A stretch of 15,999 nucleotides of DNA from NCBI RefSeq assembly GCF_020709055.1, contig NZ_JAJFCK010000045.1:1-15999 (forward strand), read 5' to 3'. The translations under genes and the position numbers were made by a program. The notes under the pieces are model-generated. The model had not been told where the DNA came from, did no database searches, and saw only the letters and a list, made by a program, of their open reading frames with translations. Positions within the stretch are counted from its first letter, which is position 1, and each line of letters opens with the position of its first letter. This document shows positions 6,726 to 14,341 of this stretch, piece by piece. This stretch comes from Ruminococcus callidus (GTDB lineage: Bacteria > Bacillota > Clostridia > Oscillospirales > Ruminococcaceae).

Positions 6726-8345
6726 TTACGAACCGGAATACGATGTCAGTATAACCGCTTCCCCCAGCAGATACCGGCACAGGAGCACCACATCTGCAAC
6801 GCTGAACACGCCATCACCGTTGGTGTCCTGCGGGCTGGCAGTCAGCACATCATCCGGATTTTGCCATTCAGTGATATTCAACCGCATCAGTGTCAGATCC
6901 GCACCGTTGACCAGCTTGTCGCTGTTCACATCGCCTGCGATTATTTTGCTGTCCGGCGATGCAGTCGTACCGCTTCCGCTGCCGTAGTAGTCGGAAAGGG
7001 AGATGCCATTCGAGCCAAGAGGAATGGTGTGATCCAAGCTGATGAACTTACCGCTGTCATTCTGCCACAGGGATGGCTTGACCAGGGCGTACTTCTCCTC
7101 GTCCCACTTGCCGAAGTTGTCATAGACCAGACCGCCGGTATCGCCGGAATTTTCGTTGAAGCACCAGAACGTATGGTGGATGCGGTGTTCGATCATGAAG
7201 TCCCGCAGATAAGTCATCCACGCCTCATTCTTTCCGCCGTCCATAAATCCGCCCCACTCGCCCATGAGCAGCGGTGCCACTTTCTCATCCTGTAAGAAAT
7301 ACCAGTTGTCATACCAGCAATCTTTCAGCAGGGTTTCCTGCGTGAAGCCATCGTAGAACCACTTCTGATCGTAGACCAGCGGACCGTAATCGTGGGGCGA
7401 ATAGACCAGCTGGCTCTGGTATTCACCGAGGTCGATGGGATATTTTTTTGCGCCGCGGAAATTTCCGCCCCACCATGTGCCATAATAATATTCCGTCATG
7501 GTGGTATAGTCGATTCTCGGCGCTGTCCAGTCGTATCCCTCCTTGGGATATACTTCGGTTCCCTCCACCATAATCAGCAGGTTCGGATTCTTTTCCAGCA
7601 CGCAGGCAGCTGCAGTTTCCGCCGCATATTTCCAGTTGGTGGGGTCTTTGGAATCGTCCCACTTTGCCATTTTATCTTTCACATCTGCCGTTCCGTGAGG
7701 TTCGTTTTTCAGGTCGATAGCAAGAATGGTGTCATCATCCTTATAGTAATCCGCAAACCACGCCAATGCTGTGCACCAGTCTTCAGTGCTGAACTTGTCT
7801 GTATACCAAAGGCTGATCTGATGTCCGGCAGAGGCGGTCTCAGCGCTGTGGATGTCGATCATGATCTTGATGCCTAGCTCTCTGCACCACTGCACTGCCT
7901 GATTCCAGATATCAAAGCTATACTTGACCTTACCGCCCTGCACGCCCTCCACCGTCAATTCCGGATTGGAGTACTCGTTGACCTTCGGCGTTGCCGGATC
8001 GGGATCGCCGTTCTTCCATTGCAGCAGAATTTCAGTGGACATGGGGACACGCAGAAAGTTGAATCCATGGTCGGCGATCTGGCGCAGCATATCGTGCATA
8101 TTTTGCGACCAAACGCCGTCGAACACCTGACTCCCCACGTTATAGCCAAACCAGTTGCAGCCAGTGATCCAAACCGGATTGCCATCCCTGTCCACGATTT
8201 CAGCGTTGTCGTTAACGTGCAGCCAGTCATCGTGGTAGGCATCCGGCGTTGCAGCAGCGCTGGAAATGCTGGCAGCAGACGGCACCAGCAGCGATGCCGT
8301 CAAAAGCACCGGCAGCACAAGTCGGCGAAAAAATGAATATGACAT
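6726..8345 (-). CDS. Secreted GH5 (subfamily 1-like) endoglucanase with C-terminal dockerin
   Basis: 539 aa. A signal peptide (residues 1 to about 31: RR, a hydrophobic LVLPVLLTASLLV core, small residues before ATP) directs export. Residues 45-430 form a GH5 (beta/alpha)8 barrel. ITGCNWFGYN (60-69), LRVPMS (98-103), the acid/base Glu215 in DLKNEPHG, SPHDYGP (316-322) and the nucleophile Glu363 in MGEWGG are all present. The layout resembles GH5_1 endoglucanases such as Acidothermus E1. A Ser/Gly/Thr linker (455-468) leads to a dockerin (about 469-529) with two calcium-loop repeats, GDVNSDKLVNGADLTLMRL and DTNGDGVFSVADVVLLCRYLLG. The enzyme should therefore cut beta-1,4-glucan while docked to a cohesin of a cellulosome scaffold. 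No carbohydrate-binding module is present. The start follows GGAGG by 9 nt. It is monocistronic. Confidence 0.95.
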   Translation of the reverse strand: MSYSFFRRLVLPVLLTASLLVPSAASISSAAATPDAYHDDWLHVNDNAEIVDRDGNPVWITGCNWFGYNVGSQVFDGVWSQNMHDMLRQIADHGFNFLRVPMSTEILLQWKNGDPDPATPKVNEYSNPELTVEGVQGGKVKYSFDIWNQAVQWCRELGIKIMIDIHSAETASAGHQISLWYTDKFSTEDWCTALAWFADYYKDDDTILAIDLKNEPHGTADVKDKMAKWDDSKDPTNWKYAAETAAACVLEKNPNLLIMVEGTEVYPKEGYDWTAPRIDYTTMTEYYYGTWWGGNFRGAKKYPIDLGEYQSQLVYSPHDYGPLVYDQKWFYDGFTQETLLKDCWYDNWYFLQDEKVAPLLMGEWGGFMDGGKNEAWMTYLRDFMIEHRIHHTFWCFNENSGDTGGLVYDNFGKWDEEKYALVKPSLWQNDSGKFISLDHTIPLGSNGISLSDYYGSGSGTTASPDSKIIAGDVNSDKLVNGADLTLMRLNITEWQNPDDVLTASPQDTNGDGVFSVADVVLLCRYLLGEAVILTSYSGS

Positions 8346-8393
8346 ATGAATATCCTCCTCACTCCAACAATTGATCGTATGATGTCATTTCAT

Positions 8394-8422
8394 ATCGTAA
8401 CACATTTTCGGAAAAATGTCAA
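8394..8422 (-). promoter_or_regulatory. Promoter of the GH5 cellulase gene
   Basis: On the minus strand, TTGACA (8417-8422) and TACGAT (8394-8399) are 17 bases apart, with TGT before the -10. The hexamer TACGAT recurs in the leader 20 bases downstream (8374-8379), spaced about two helical turns. This may be a regulator direct repeat. Confidence 0.6.
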
Positions 8423-8446
8423 TTGTTTTTTGTGAAAAAGCACAAA

Positions 8447-8770
8447 TCAGAACGAAACGATCAGCTGCATCTTAAAGCGTTCCTGTCCGAAAACAGCATG
8501 GGGAATGTCTTTCGGCATAATCAGGGTCTCGCCATCCTGCAGCACGAACGCCTCTCCCCCAACGGTAAATTTTCCTGTTCCCTCCAGCACAGTTACCATG
8601 GCATCTCCGCCGGCAGCATGAGTGGAGATCTCCTCGCCCTTGTCAAAGGAGAAGATGGTCATGCTGACCTTTTCGTTCTGTACCAGTGTCTTGCTGATTA
8701 CCTGTCCCGGCTGGTATTCCACCAAATCTTTCAGCTGCAGTTTGGTTTGCTTTTCAATATTTTTATACAT
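8447..8770 (-). CDS. Small single-domain cupin protein
   Basis: 107 aa forming one conserved beta-barrel cupin domain. The first cupin motif is GEEISTHAAGGDAMVTVLEG (residues 45-64), with metal-ligand candidates His51 and Asp56. The second motif is LQDGETLIMPKDIPHAV (77-93), with His91. Single-domain cupins of this kind are common in Clostridia with unknown function; they often bind a metal and may act as isomerases, epimerases or sensors. The ATG at 8768-8770 is chosen because AGGAGGA lies 6 nt upstream; a longer frame to 8827 would run into the suf terminator. The gene lies 101 nt upstream of the cellulase, but that gene has its own promoter. Only a weak -10 (CATAAT, rc 8796-8801) is seen upstream. 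Confidence 0.82.
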   Translation of the reverse strand: MYKNIEKQTKLQLKDLVEYQPGQVISKTLVQNEKVSMTIFSFDKGEEISTHAAGGDAMVTVLEGTGKFTVGGEAFVLQDGETLIMPKDIPHAVFGQERFKMQLIVSF

Positions 8771-8823
8771 GCGAAGTCCTCCTGCTTTTTTTATTATTAT
8801 GTCACACGTGTATGTTCTGATAC

Positions 8824-8872
8824 ACAAAAGAACTGGGAAATCGAATGTGCAGCTCCGATTTTTCCAGTTCTT
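8824..8872 (-). terminator. Terminator of the suf operon
   Basis: On the minus strand, a 9-bp stem (AAGAACTGG with CCAGTTCTT) continues through a small internal loop into a 6-bp AAATCG/CGATTT stem around a 12-base loop. TTTTGTG follows. It begins 11 bases after the sufU stop and insulates the suf operon from the cupin gene. Confidence 0.88.
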
Positions 8873-8882
8873 ATTTCTGCAT

Positions 8883-9305
8883 TTATTCTGCTTTTTCCAG
8901 TGCTTCCCGCAGGGTACGCCAGCCCAGAACGGCGCACTTTACTCTTGCCGGCATATGCGCGATATCTTTCAGAGCGGAAGCCTCTTCCAGCTCCTCAATT
9001 TCTTCCTCGGTTGCAGTTCCTTTGATCATTTTCAGGAACAGATCAGACAGGTGCAGCGCCTCTTCTTTGGTTTTTCCCAGGATCATGCCGATCATAATAT
9101 CTGCAGATGCCTGCGAAATTGCGCAGCCGTCACCGCTGAAAGACGCATCCTGAATCACGCCGTCCTCGACCTTTAGGTTCAGCCAGATGTCATCTCCGCA
9201 GTTGGGGTTGACACCCTCCAGCTTGAGCGTTGCATCCGGCAGATCGAACTTAAATTCCGGGCGGACATTGTGTTCTGTGAGAATCTCATTATAAAAGTTA
9301 TTCAT
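8883..9305 (-). CDS. sufU: SufU, sulphur acceptor/transfer protein of the SUF system
   Basis: 140 aa, in the expected range (about 145). SufU is a zinc-dependent sulphurtransferase that takes persulphide sulphur from SufS and passes it to the SufBCD scaffold. The IscU-like fold keeps all four expected zinc/acceptor residues: Cys36 and Asp38 in NPNCGDD, Cys61 in GDGCAIS, and Cys124 in RVKCAVLGW. The Gram-positive SufU-specific insertion (about 90-120, DLFLKMIKGTATEEEIEELEEASALKDIAHMP) sits before the last cysteine. The ATG at 9303-9305 overlaps the sufS stop codon by 8 bases, so the two are likely coupled. An upstream in-frame extension to 9509 lies wholly in sufS and has no homology to the family. 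It is the last gene in the operon. Confidence 0.95.
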   Translation of the reverse strand: MNNFYNEILTEHNVRPEFKFDLPDATLKLEGVNPNCGDDIWLNLKVEDGVIQDASFSGDGCAISQASADIMIGMILGKTKEEALHLSDLFLKMIKGTATEEEIEELEEASALKDIAHMPARVKCAVLGWRTLREALEKAE

Positions 9306-10527
9306 CGCCAAATCCCATCCTCTTTCGAATATTTGCCACGCTCTCCAAGAAGCGGTCCACCTCTGCAACAGTATTGTAGAACATGACACTTGCCCGTGCA
9401 GTTGACGGAATGCCAAGATGCTGGTGCAGCGGCTGTGCGCAGTGGTGACCGGCACGAATGTCAATGCCGTCGCTGCTGAGAATTTCGCTGATATCGTGCG
9501 GGTGTACACGATCTACTGTGAAAGATGCAATTCCTGTGTGGTTGTCCGGCCGAGCCGAACCCAACAGGTGCACATGGGGAATGCTCTGCATGCCCTTGAT
9601 GAGGTATGCAGTCAGTTCCTGTTCTGCCCGATGGACATTTTCCATGCCCAGTGTATTGAGATATTGAATGGCTGCTGCCAGTCCAACGGCACCGGCAGCG
9701 TTGACCGTTCCTGCCTCGAACTTATGGGGCAGCTCTGCATAAATGGCATCATAGCGGGAGACGGACTCAATCATCTCTCCGCCAGTGAGAAACGGCGGCA
9801 TTGCCTCCAGCAGTTCCCGCTTGCCGTACAGCACACCGATTCCCATGGGGGCGAGCATTTTGTGACCGGAAAACGCCAGAAAGTCCACGCCCAGCTGCTG
9901 AACATCGATTGCCATATGGGGAGCGCTCTGTGCAGCATCCACCAGGATCACAGCTCCGCAATCATGGGCACGCTTTACCAGTGTCGGGATATCGTTGACA
10001 CATCCCAGCACGTTGGAAACCTGTGTTACTGCTACCAGCTTGGTGTGCTCCGAAAATGCAGCGTCCATCTGCTCCGCAGAAATGGTGCCGTCCGGCTCGC
10101 ACTCCAGAAAGACCAGTTTTGCCCCTGTCGCTTTGGAAACCATCTGCCACGGCAGCAGGTTGCTGTGGTGTTCCAGAATGGAAACCACGATCTCGTCCCC
10201 TGCTTTCAGATTCGCCATACCATAGCTGTATGCCACAAGGTTCATACTCTCTGTGGTATTTCGGGTGAAGATGATCTCCTCGGGACAGGCAGCGTGGATG
10301 AACTGCCGCACAGTCTGTCTTGCCTGTTCATAGCGCTCGGTCGCCTCCACACTCAGCGGATACAACCCACGCAGAACGTTGGCGTTGTACTTCTCGTAAA
10401 ATTCTCTGGTGGCATCCAGCACCGCCTGCGGTTTCTGAGAGGTAGCTGCATTATCGAAATAGACACGGTCGGTATTTTCCAGCAGGACGAAATCCTTTCG
10501 CACAGACTGGGCATTCCATGCGGCCAT
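9298..10527 (-). CDS. sufS: SufS, class II cysteine desulfurase
   Basis: 409 aa, a PLP enzyme that converts L-cysteine to L-alanine and leaves a persulphide on its active-site cysteine. Visible features in order: DNAATSQKP (25-33); EHHSNLLPW (119-127) with the PLP-stacking His; DAAQSAPH (197-204); the Schiff-base Lys223 in FSGHKMLAPMGIGVLYG; FEAGTVN (270-276); and the catalytic Cys363 in RAGHHCAQPL. Type II enzymes have this RxGHHCA motif and depend on a partner such as SufU, encoded next. The start is immediate: sufD ends TAA and the next three bases are this ATG, with GGAGG 8 nt upstream inside sufD. The overlap with sufU fits a coupled SufS-SufU pair. Confidence 0.97.
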   Translation of the reverse strand: MAAWNAQSVRKDFVLLENTDRVYFDNAATSQKPQAVLDATREFYEKYNANVLRGLYPLSVEATERYEQARQTVRQFIHAACPEEIIFTRNTTESMNLVAYSYGMANLKAGDEIVVSILEHHSNLLPWQMVSKATGAKLVFLECEPDGTISAEQMDAAFSEHTKLVAVTQVSNVLGCVNDIPTLVKRAHDCGAVILVDAAQSAPHMAIDVQQLGVDFLAFSGHKMLAPMGIGVLYGKRELLEAMPPFLTGGEMIESVSRYDAIYAELPHKFEAGTVNAAGAVGLAAAIQYLNTLGMENVHRAEQELTAYLIKGMQSIPHVHLLGSARPDNHTGIASFTVDRVHPHDISEILSSDGIDIRAGHHCAQPLHQHLGIPSTARASVMFYNTVAEVDRFLESVANIRKRMGFGDE

Positions 10528-11565
10528 TTAGAGCACCTCCTCGATCATCTGATGCATATATGCTGCGGTTTTCTCGTCTGCCACATCCTGACAGAGCTTC
10601 TCCAGACGTGCCTTGGCGACGATCTTCTCCGCCTCACTCTTGCTGATGCCACGGGACTCGAAGTAGAACAGCATACCCTGTTCCAGTTCGCCGATGGTTG
10701 CACCATGGCTGCCCTTGACATCCTCTTCAGAGCACAGAATCAGCGGAATGGTCTTGTTGATGACATCATCTCCCAGCAGCAGGACATTTTCCTCCTCCTT
10801 GCCCTCCGAACCGGAGCAGCCGCATCTGAGATCGATGGTGCCGCGGAATACCTTTTCTGCATGATTTTCCAGTGTGCCGTTTGCCTGAATGTCGCACATG
10901 GTATTCTTGCCGATGTGGTTGGCGATGACATTCATGTCCAGCTTCTTTCCATCATGTACCAGATATCCGCACTTGTTGGAGAAGCTGCTGTTGTCGCCGA
11001 TCATATCCACACGAACGCCGGAGAAAATCGAGCCTTTCGCTGTATACAGGCGAACCAGTTCAATGGTAGCGCCCTCTTCTGCGACACCGCCAACGTCATT
11101 GATGATCTCCTCGCTTTGGTCGGTGAGAATCTGAATCAGACGAATGGTAGCACCTTTCTCAGCGTGCAGCATGGTGCGGAGTGCGGCACGGGGTGCATCG
11201 GCTTTCCAGATCTGCACGATGGTGAGGTTGCTGTTCTTTTCTGCCTGCCCGTTGACCAGCAGGGTGCAGTTTTTTCCGGCCGTGCTGCCGATCTCCATGC
11301 GGACGGTGTCCACGCACTCGTTCCACGCAGTGACGGTCACTGCCCACGGGAACAGATGATCGATGGCAGAACCGACACCAGTTGCAATGGTGCCGTTGTC
11401 CTCCCACTCTGCAACATCTGTGATCTGTGCGGTGCCGTTTTCAGTTTCGATCTGTACCGGACAGGGTGCCTCTGCCTCATATTGCTCCAGTACACTGTCG
11501 TTCACGTTCAGCCGGTTCCATGTCTTTACCGGAAGCTGGTTGACGATATTTGTCTTCTTTTCCAT
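10528..11565 (-). CDS. sufD: SufD, Fe-S cluster scaffold subunit
   Basis: 345 aa. SufD pairs with SufB in the SufBC2D complex, where the cluster is assembled at the interface. The beta-helix core is low in motifs, but the C-terminal block VKGSHGATIGELEQGMLFYFESRGISKSEAEKI is diagnostic. It retains the SufD histidine that lies opposite the SufB cysteine in Escherichia coli (His360 there). The cysteine two places before it in E. coli SufD is Gly here. A TTG at 11581-11583 is an alternative start, but the ATG at 11563-11565 follows GAGGTG (rc of 11572-11577) by 6 bases, so I chose it. That site overlaps the sufB stop codon, implying coupling. The protein is shorter than E. coli SufD, mainly at the N-terminus. 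Confidence 0.93.
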   Translation of the reverse strand: MEKKTNIVNQLPVKTWNRLNVNDSVLEQYEAEAPCPVQIETENGTAQITDVAEWEDNGTIATGVGSAIDHLFPWAVTVTAWNECVDTVRMEIGSTAGKNCTLLVNGQAEKNSNLTIVQIWKADAPRAALRTMLHAEKGATIRLIQILTDQSEEIINDVGGVAEEGATIELVRLYTAKGSIFSGVRVDMIGDNSSFSNKCGYLVHDGKKLDMNVIANHIGKNTMCDIQANGTLENHAEKVFRGTIDLRCGCSGSEGKEEENVLLLGDDVINKTIPLILCSEEDVKGSHGATIGELEQGMLFYFESRGISKSEAEKIVAKARLEKLCQDVADEKTAAYMHQMIEEVL

Positions 11566-11575
11566 ATCTTTCACC

Positions 11576-12982
11576 TCACCCAATACTGCCTTTCATTTCC
11601 AGCCGAATCAGATTATTCATCTCAATGGCGTATTCCAGCGGAAGCTCCTTGGAAACGTTGTCCGCAAATCCGCTGACGATGCAGGCTCTCGCATCCTCCT
11701 CGCTCAGACCGCGGGACATGAGATAGAAAATTGCCTCGTTGCTGATCTTGCCGATCTGTGCCTCGTGTCCGACATCGGCTTTTCTGGTGCGCACGTCAAT
11801 GGCAGGGATGGTGTCCGATCTGGACTCGGAGTCCAGCATCAGGGATTCGCAGGAAACGGAGGACTTTGTCCCCTCTGCCTCCTTGGTGACAACTACGGAG
11901 CTGCGGAATGTGCTGACACCGCCATCCTTGGAAATCGACTTGGTGTTGATATAGGAGCTGGTTTCCGGTGCTGCGTGAACGACCTTTGCGCCGGTGTCCA
12001 GATTCTGTCCCTTTCCGGCAAACGTGATGCCGGTGAATTCCATTTTGGAACCTCTGCCCTTCAGAATGCTCATGGGGTACAGATAGGAGACGTGGGAACC
12101 GAAAGAGCCGGAAACCCACTCGATCTTACCGCCCTCTTCCACCAGCGCACGCTTGGTGTTCAGGTTGTACATATTCTTCGACCAGTTCTCGATGGTGGAG
12201 TAGCGCAGGGTGGCGTTCTTGCCCACGAACAGTTCCACACATCCAGCGTGCAGGTTGGCAACGTTGTACTTCGGAGCGGAACATCCTTCGATGAAGTGCA
12301 GGTATGCGCCCTCTTCCACAATGATCAGCGTGTGCTCAAACTGTCCGGCGCCCTTAGCATTCAGGCGGAAATAAGACTGCAGCGGAATGGTAACAGAAAC
12401 GCCCTTGGGAACGTATACGAAAGAACCGCCGGACCATACAGCACCGTGAAGTGCAGCGAATTTATGGTCGGTGGGCGGAACCAGCTTCATGAAGTGCTTC
12501 CGGATCATCTCCGCATACTCGCCGTGCATAGCGCTCTCCAAATCGGTGTAGATAACGCCCTGGTCGGCAACCTCCTGCCGTACGTTGTGGTATACTAATT
12601 CCGAGTCGTACTGTGCGCCCACACCTGCCAGCGACTTTCGCTCTGCCTGCGGGATGCCCAGACGCTCAAAGGTATTCTTGATGTCCTCCGGCACTTCCTC
12701 CCAGCTGCCCTTCATCTTGGTATTCGGGCGGACATAGGTGACGATGTTGTCCATGTTCAGACCGTCAATGGAGGGCCCCCACTCCGGCACTTCCAGTTCG
12801 TTGTAAATCTGGAGAGCGTGCAGACGGAACTGCTGCATCCAAACCGGATCGTTCTTTTCCTTCGAGATCTGCTCGACCAGCGCAGGTGTCAATCCGGCAT
12901 CGATTTTATAGAAATCGGTTTCCTGATCTTTGATGTCGTAGACGCTTCTGTCGATATCTGCAATCTGCTGTTTTTCTTTCAT
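11576..12982 (-). CDS. sufB: SufB, Fe-S cluster scaffold subunit
   Basis: 468 aa, the normal length. SufB receives sulphur and, with SufD, builds the cluster using energy from SufC. The N-terminal region holds GLTPALVEQISKEKNDPVWMQQFRLHAL (30-57) and WGPSIDGLNMDNI (68-80). The beta-helix carries EGCSAPKYN (232-240), with Cys234. The cluster cysteine is Cys378 in SSVSCESLMLDSESRSDTIP. The downstream glutamate is in VGHEAQIGKISNEAIFYLMSRG (Glu407), matching E. coli Cys405 and Glu434 by motif. The start follows AAAGGGTG. Only 26 bases separate it from sufC and 10 from sufD. Confidence 0.97.
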   Translation of the reverse strand: MKEKQQIADIDRSVYDIKDQETDFYKIDAGLTPALVEQISKEKNDPVWMQQFRLHALQIYNELEVPEWGPSIDGLNMDNIVTYVRPNTKMKGSWEEVPEDIKNTFERLGIPQAERKSLAGVGAQYDSELVYHNVRQEVADQGVIYTDLESAMHGEYAEMIRKHFMKLVPPTDHKFAALHGAVWSGGSFVYVPKGVSVTIPLQSYFRLNAKGAGQFEHTLIIVEEGAYLHFIEGCSAPKYNVANLHAGCVELFVGKNATLRYSTIENWSKNMYNLNTKRALVEEGGKIEWVSGSFGSHVSYLYPMSILKGRGSKMEFTGITFAGKGQNLDTGAKVVHAAPETSSYINTKSISKDGGVSTFRSSVVVTKEAEGTKSSVSCESLMLDSESRSDTIPAIDVRTRKADVGHEAQIGKISNEAIFYLMSRGLSEEDARACIVSGFADNVSKELPLEYAIEMNNLIRLEMKGSIG

Positions 12983-13008
12983 TGCTTTTTCACCCTTTCC
13001 GAACAGAG

Positions 13009-13758
13009 TCAGGCGTTTTCAAATTCTGCGAATCCGTTTTCATTGACCTCATCGATCAAAGAGCTGTCGGAGGTCTTGACAATCTTTCCGTTTACCATGA
13101 CGTGGGTATAATCTACCGGCAGTGCCTCCAGAATCTTGGTGCTGTGTGTAATGACCAGCAGACTGCCCTTGGACTGCTTACGGTATGCAGCAATGCCCTG
13201 AGAAACGGTGCGAACAGCATCGACATCCAGACCGGAGTCGGTTTCGTCCAGAATGACAAATTCCGGATTCAGCATGAGCATTTGCAGAATCTCCGTCTTT
13301 TTCTTTTCACCGCCGGAGAAACCAACGTTCAGATCACGCTCTGCATAGGAGGGATCCATTTGCAGCAGTGCCATTTTCTCCTCCAGCTCTTTCTTGAAGC
13401 TGAACAGACGGACACGCTTTCCGGTCTTTGCCTCCAGTGCGCTGCGGATAAAGGCGCTCACGGTAATTCCCGGAATTTCGATGGGGTTCTGGAAAGAGAG
13501 AAAAATGCCGTTTTTCGCACGCTCGTTATCCGGCATGTCGTTGATGTTCTGACCCTTATACAGAATCTCACCGCCAGTTACGGTGTATTCCGGATTGCCC
13601 ATTAGAGCAGCGCCCAGTGTGGATTTTCCGGTGCCGTTGGGACCCATGAGCACATGGACCTCATTTTCATGGATGTCCAGATCGATTCCGTGGAGAATCT
13701 CCTTTTCTCCAGCACAGACTTTCAGATTTTGAATACGAAGCAAAGCATTCTGACTCAT
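13009..13758 (-). CDS. sufC: SufC, ABC-type ATPase of the SUF complex
   Basis: 249 aa, a soluble ABC ATPase that drives conformational change of SufB-SufD. Walker A GPNGTGKS (residues 39-46), Q-loop Gln90 in LSFQNPIEIPG, signature FSGGEKKKTEILQ (148-159), Walker B VILDETDSGLD (168-178) and H-loop His205 are all present. The FSGGEKKK signature and the DETDSGLDVDAV stretch separate SufC from transporter ATPases. The ATG at 13756-13758 follows AAAGGAG; an in-frame ATG-rich extension to 13797 would overlap the upstream regulator and lacks a ribosome site. It is the second gene, 16 bases after the Rrf2 regulator. Confidence 0.97.
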   Translation of the reverse strand: MSQNALLRIQNLKVCAGEKEILHGIDLDIHENEVHVLMGPNGTGKSTLGAALMGNPEYTVTGGEILYKGQNINDMPDNERAKNGIFLSFQNPIEIPGITVSAFIRSALEAKTGKRVRLFSFKKELEEKMALLQMDPSYAERDLNVGFSGGEKKKTEILQMLMLNPEFVILDETDSGLDVDAVRTVSQGIAAYRKQSKGSLLVITHSTKILEALPVDYTHVMVNGKIVKTSDSSLIDEVNENGFAEFENA

Positions 13759-13774
13759 GTTTTCTCTTCTCCTT

Positions 13775-14179
13775 TTATAATTTTGCAGCATCAGCAAGTG
13801 TGATTGCGTTCAGATAATCATTGATCACGGCGGAAAGCCCCTTCCAGATGGGAAGCGTGGAACAGGATTCCGCTGTCTCACAGACGGGAACGCCGTTTTC
13901 AATGCATGTGACAGGTTCTATGGATTCTTCCACCGCCCGCAGAATTTCCCCAACGCTGTAGGTTTCCGGAGAGCGGGAAAGACGGTAACCGCCGCCCTTT
14001 CCGCTTGTTGCCTCTACCAGCTTTTTTTTAGAGAGGATCGTGGTGATGCTCTCCAGATATTTCAGAGGGATGTTCTGCTGGGCGGAGATGAATTTCAAGG
14101 GGACGAATTCCGCTGAATTTTTCTTTGCCAGATACATCATCAGCTTCAGCGCATATCGTCCCTTTGTCGAAATAATCAT
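13775..14179 (-). CDS. iscR: Rrf2/IscR-family regulator, first gene of the suf operon
   Basis: 134 aa. The Rrf2 winged helix starts with the classical MIISTKGRYALKLMMYLA, continues with VPLKFISAQQNIPLKYLESITTILSKKKLV and ends in SGKGGGYRLSRSP (59-71). Three cysteines (92, 100, 106) lie in TCIENGVPVCETAESC, where Rrf2 members that hold a [2Fe-2S] cluster have theirs. The spacing CX7CX5C differs from the CX5CX5C of E. coli IscR. It most likely senses Fe-S status and represses its own suf operon. An ATG (14177-14179) is preferred over a GTG three codons earlier because AAAGGA lies 11 nt upstream of the ATG but only 2 nt from the GTG. The gene symbol is by analogy. Confidence 0.9.
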   Translation of the reverse strand: MIISTKGRYALKLMMYLAKKNSAEFVPLKFISAQQNIPLKYLESITTILSKKKLVEATSGKGGGYRLSRSPETYSVGEILRAVEESIEPVTCIENGVPVCETAESCSTLPIWKGLSAVINDYLNAITLADAAKL

Positions 14180-14204
14180 CAGTATCACATTCCTTTGGCA
14201 TCTG

Positions 14205-14255
14205 TCCGGAACAAATGTCCGAAAATTTATCCGGAAAATCCTGTATGTTCCGGAT
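14205..14255 (-). promoter_or_regulatory. Array of four TCCGGA-type sites in the iscR-suf leader
   Basis: TCCGGA occurs at 14205-14210, 14230-14235 and 14249-14254, with a variant TCCGAA at 14218-14223. The outer pair also makes an 8-bp perfect inverted repeat, ATCCGGAA (14229-14236) with TTCCGGAT (14248-14255), with an 11-base loop. The array starts at the predicted transcription start (about 14256) and runs to the ribosome site. It could be an Rrf2-regulator operator or a leader RNA structure; which is not decided by sequence. Confidence 0.5.
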
Positions 14256-14262
14256 CGTTTTC

Positions 14263-14291
14263 ATTATACACCTACTCACCCACTATGTCAA
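14263..14291 (-). promoter_or_regulatory. Perfect consensus promoter of the iscR-suf operon
   Basis: On the minus strand, TTGACA (14286-14291) and TATAAT (14263-14268) are separated by 17 bases, matching the consensus at all 12 positions. Such a strong promoter normally needs repression, which fits the auto-regulator encoded first in the operon. Confidence 0.88.
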
Positions 14292-14341
14292 TAGGGCAAT
14301 TCGCACGTTTACAAAAATGTTAGACTTTTGAGCGGGGGAGG

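Noticed and set aside
8429..8446. TTTGTG/CACAAA hairpin downstream of the cupin stop
   Set aside because: Only 6 bp, with no T run on either strand, and it sits next to the cellulase -35, so it is not a convincing terminator.
9306..9509. A 68-residue N-terminal extension of SufU
   Set aside because: It lies wholly within sufS in another frame and has no similarity to SufU N-termini; the ATG at 9305 gives normal length.
9418..11676. A very long open frame on the plus strand opposite sufS and sufD (about 750 codons)
   Set aside because: It is antisense to well-recognised suf genes, its translation is cysteine/histidine-rich without domain pattern, and it has no ribosome site. It arises from codon bias of the opposite strand. 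The same applies to 11363-12598 opposite sufB.
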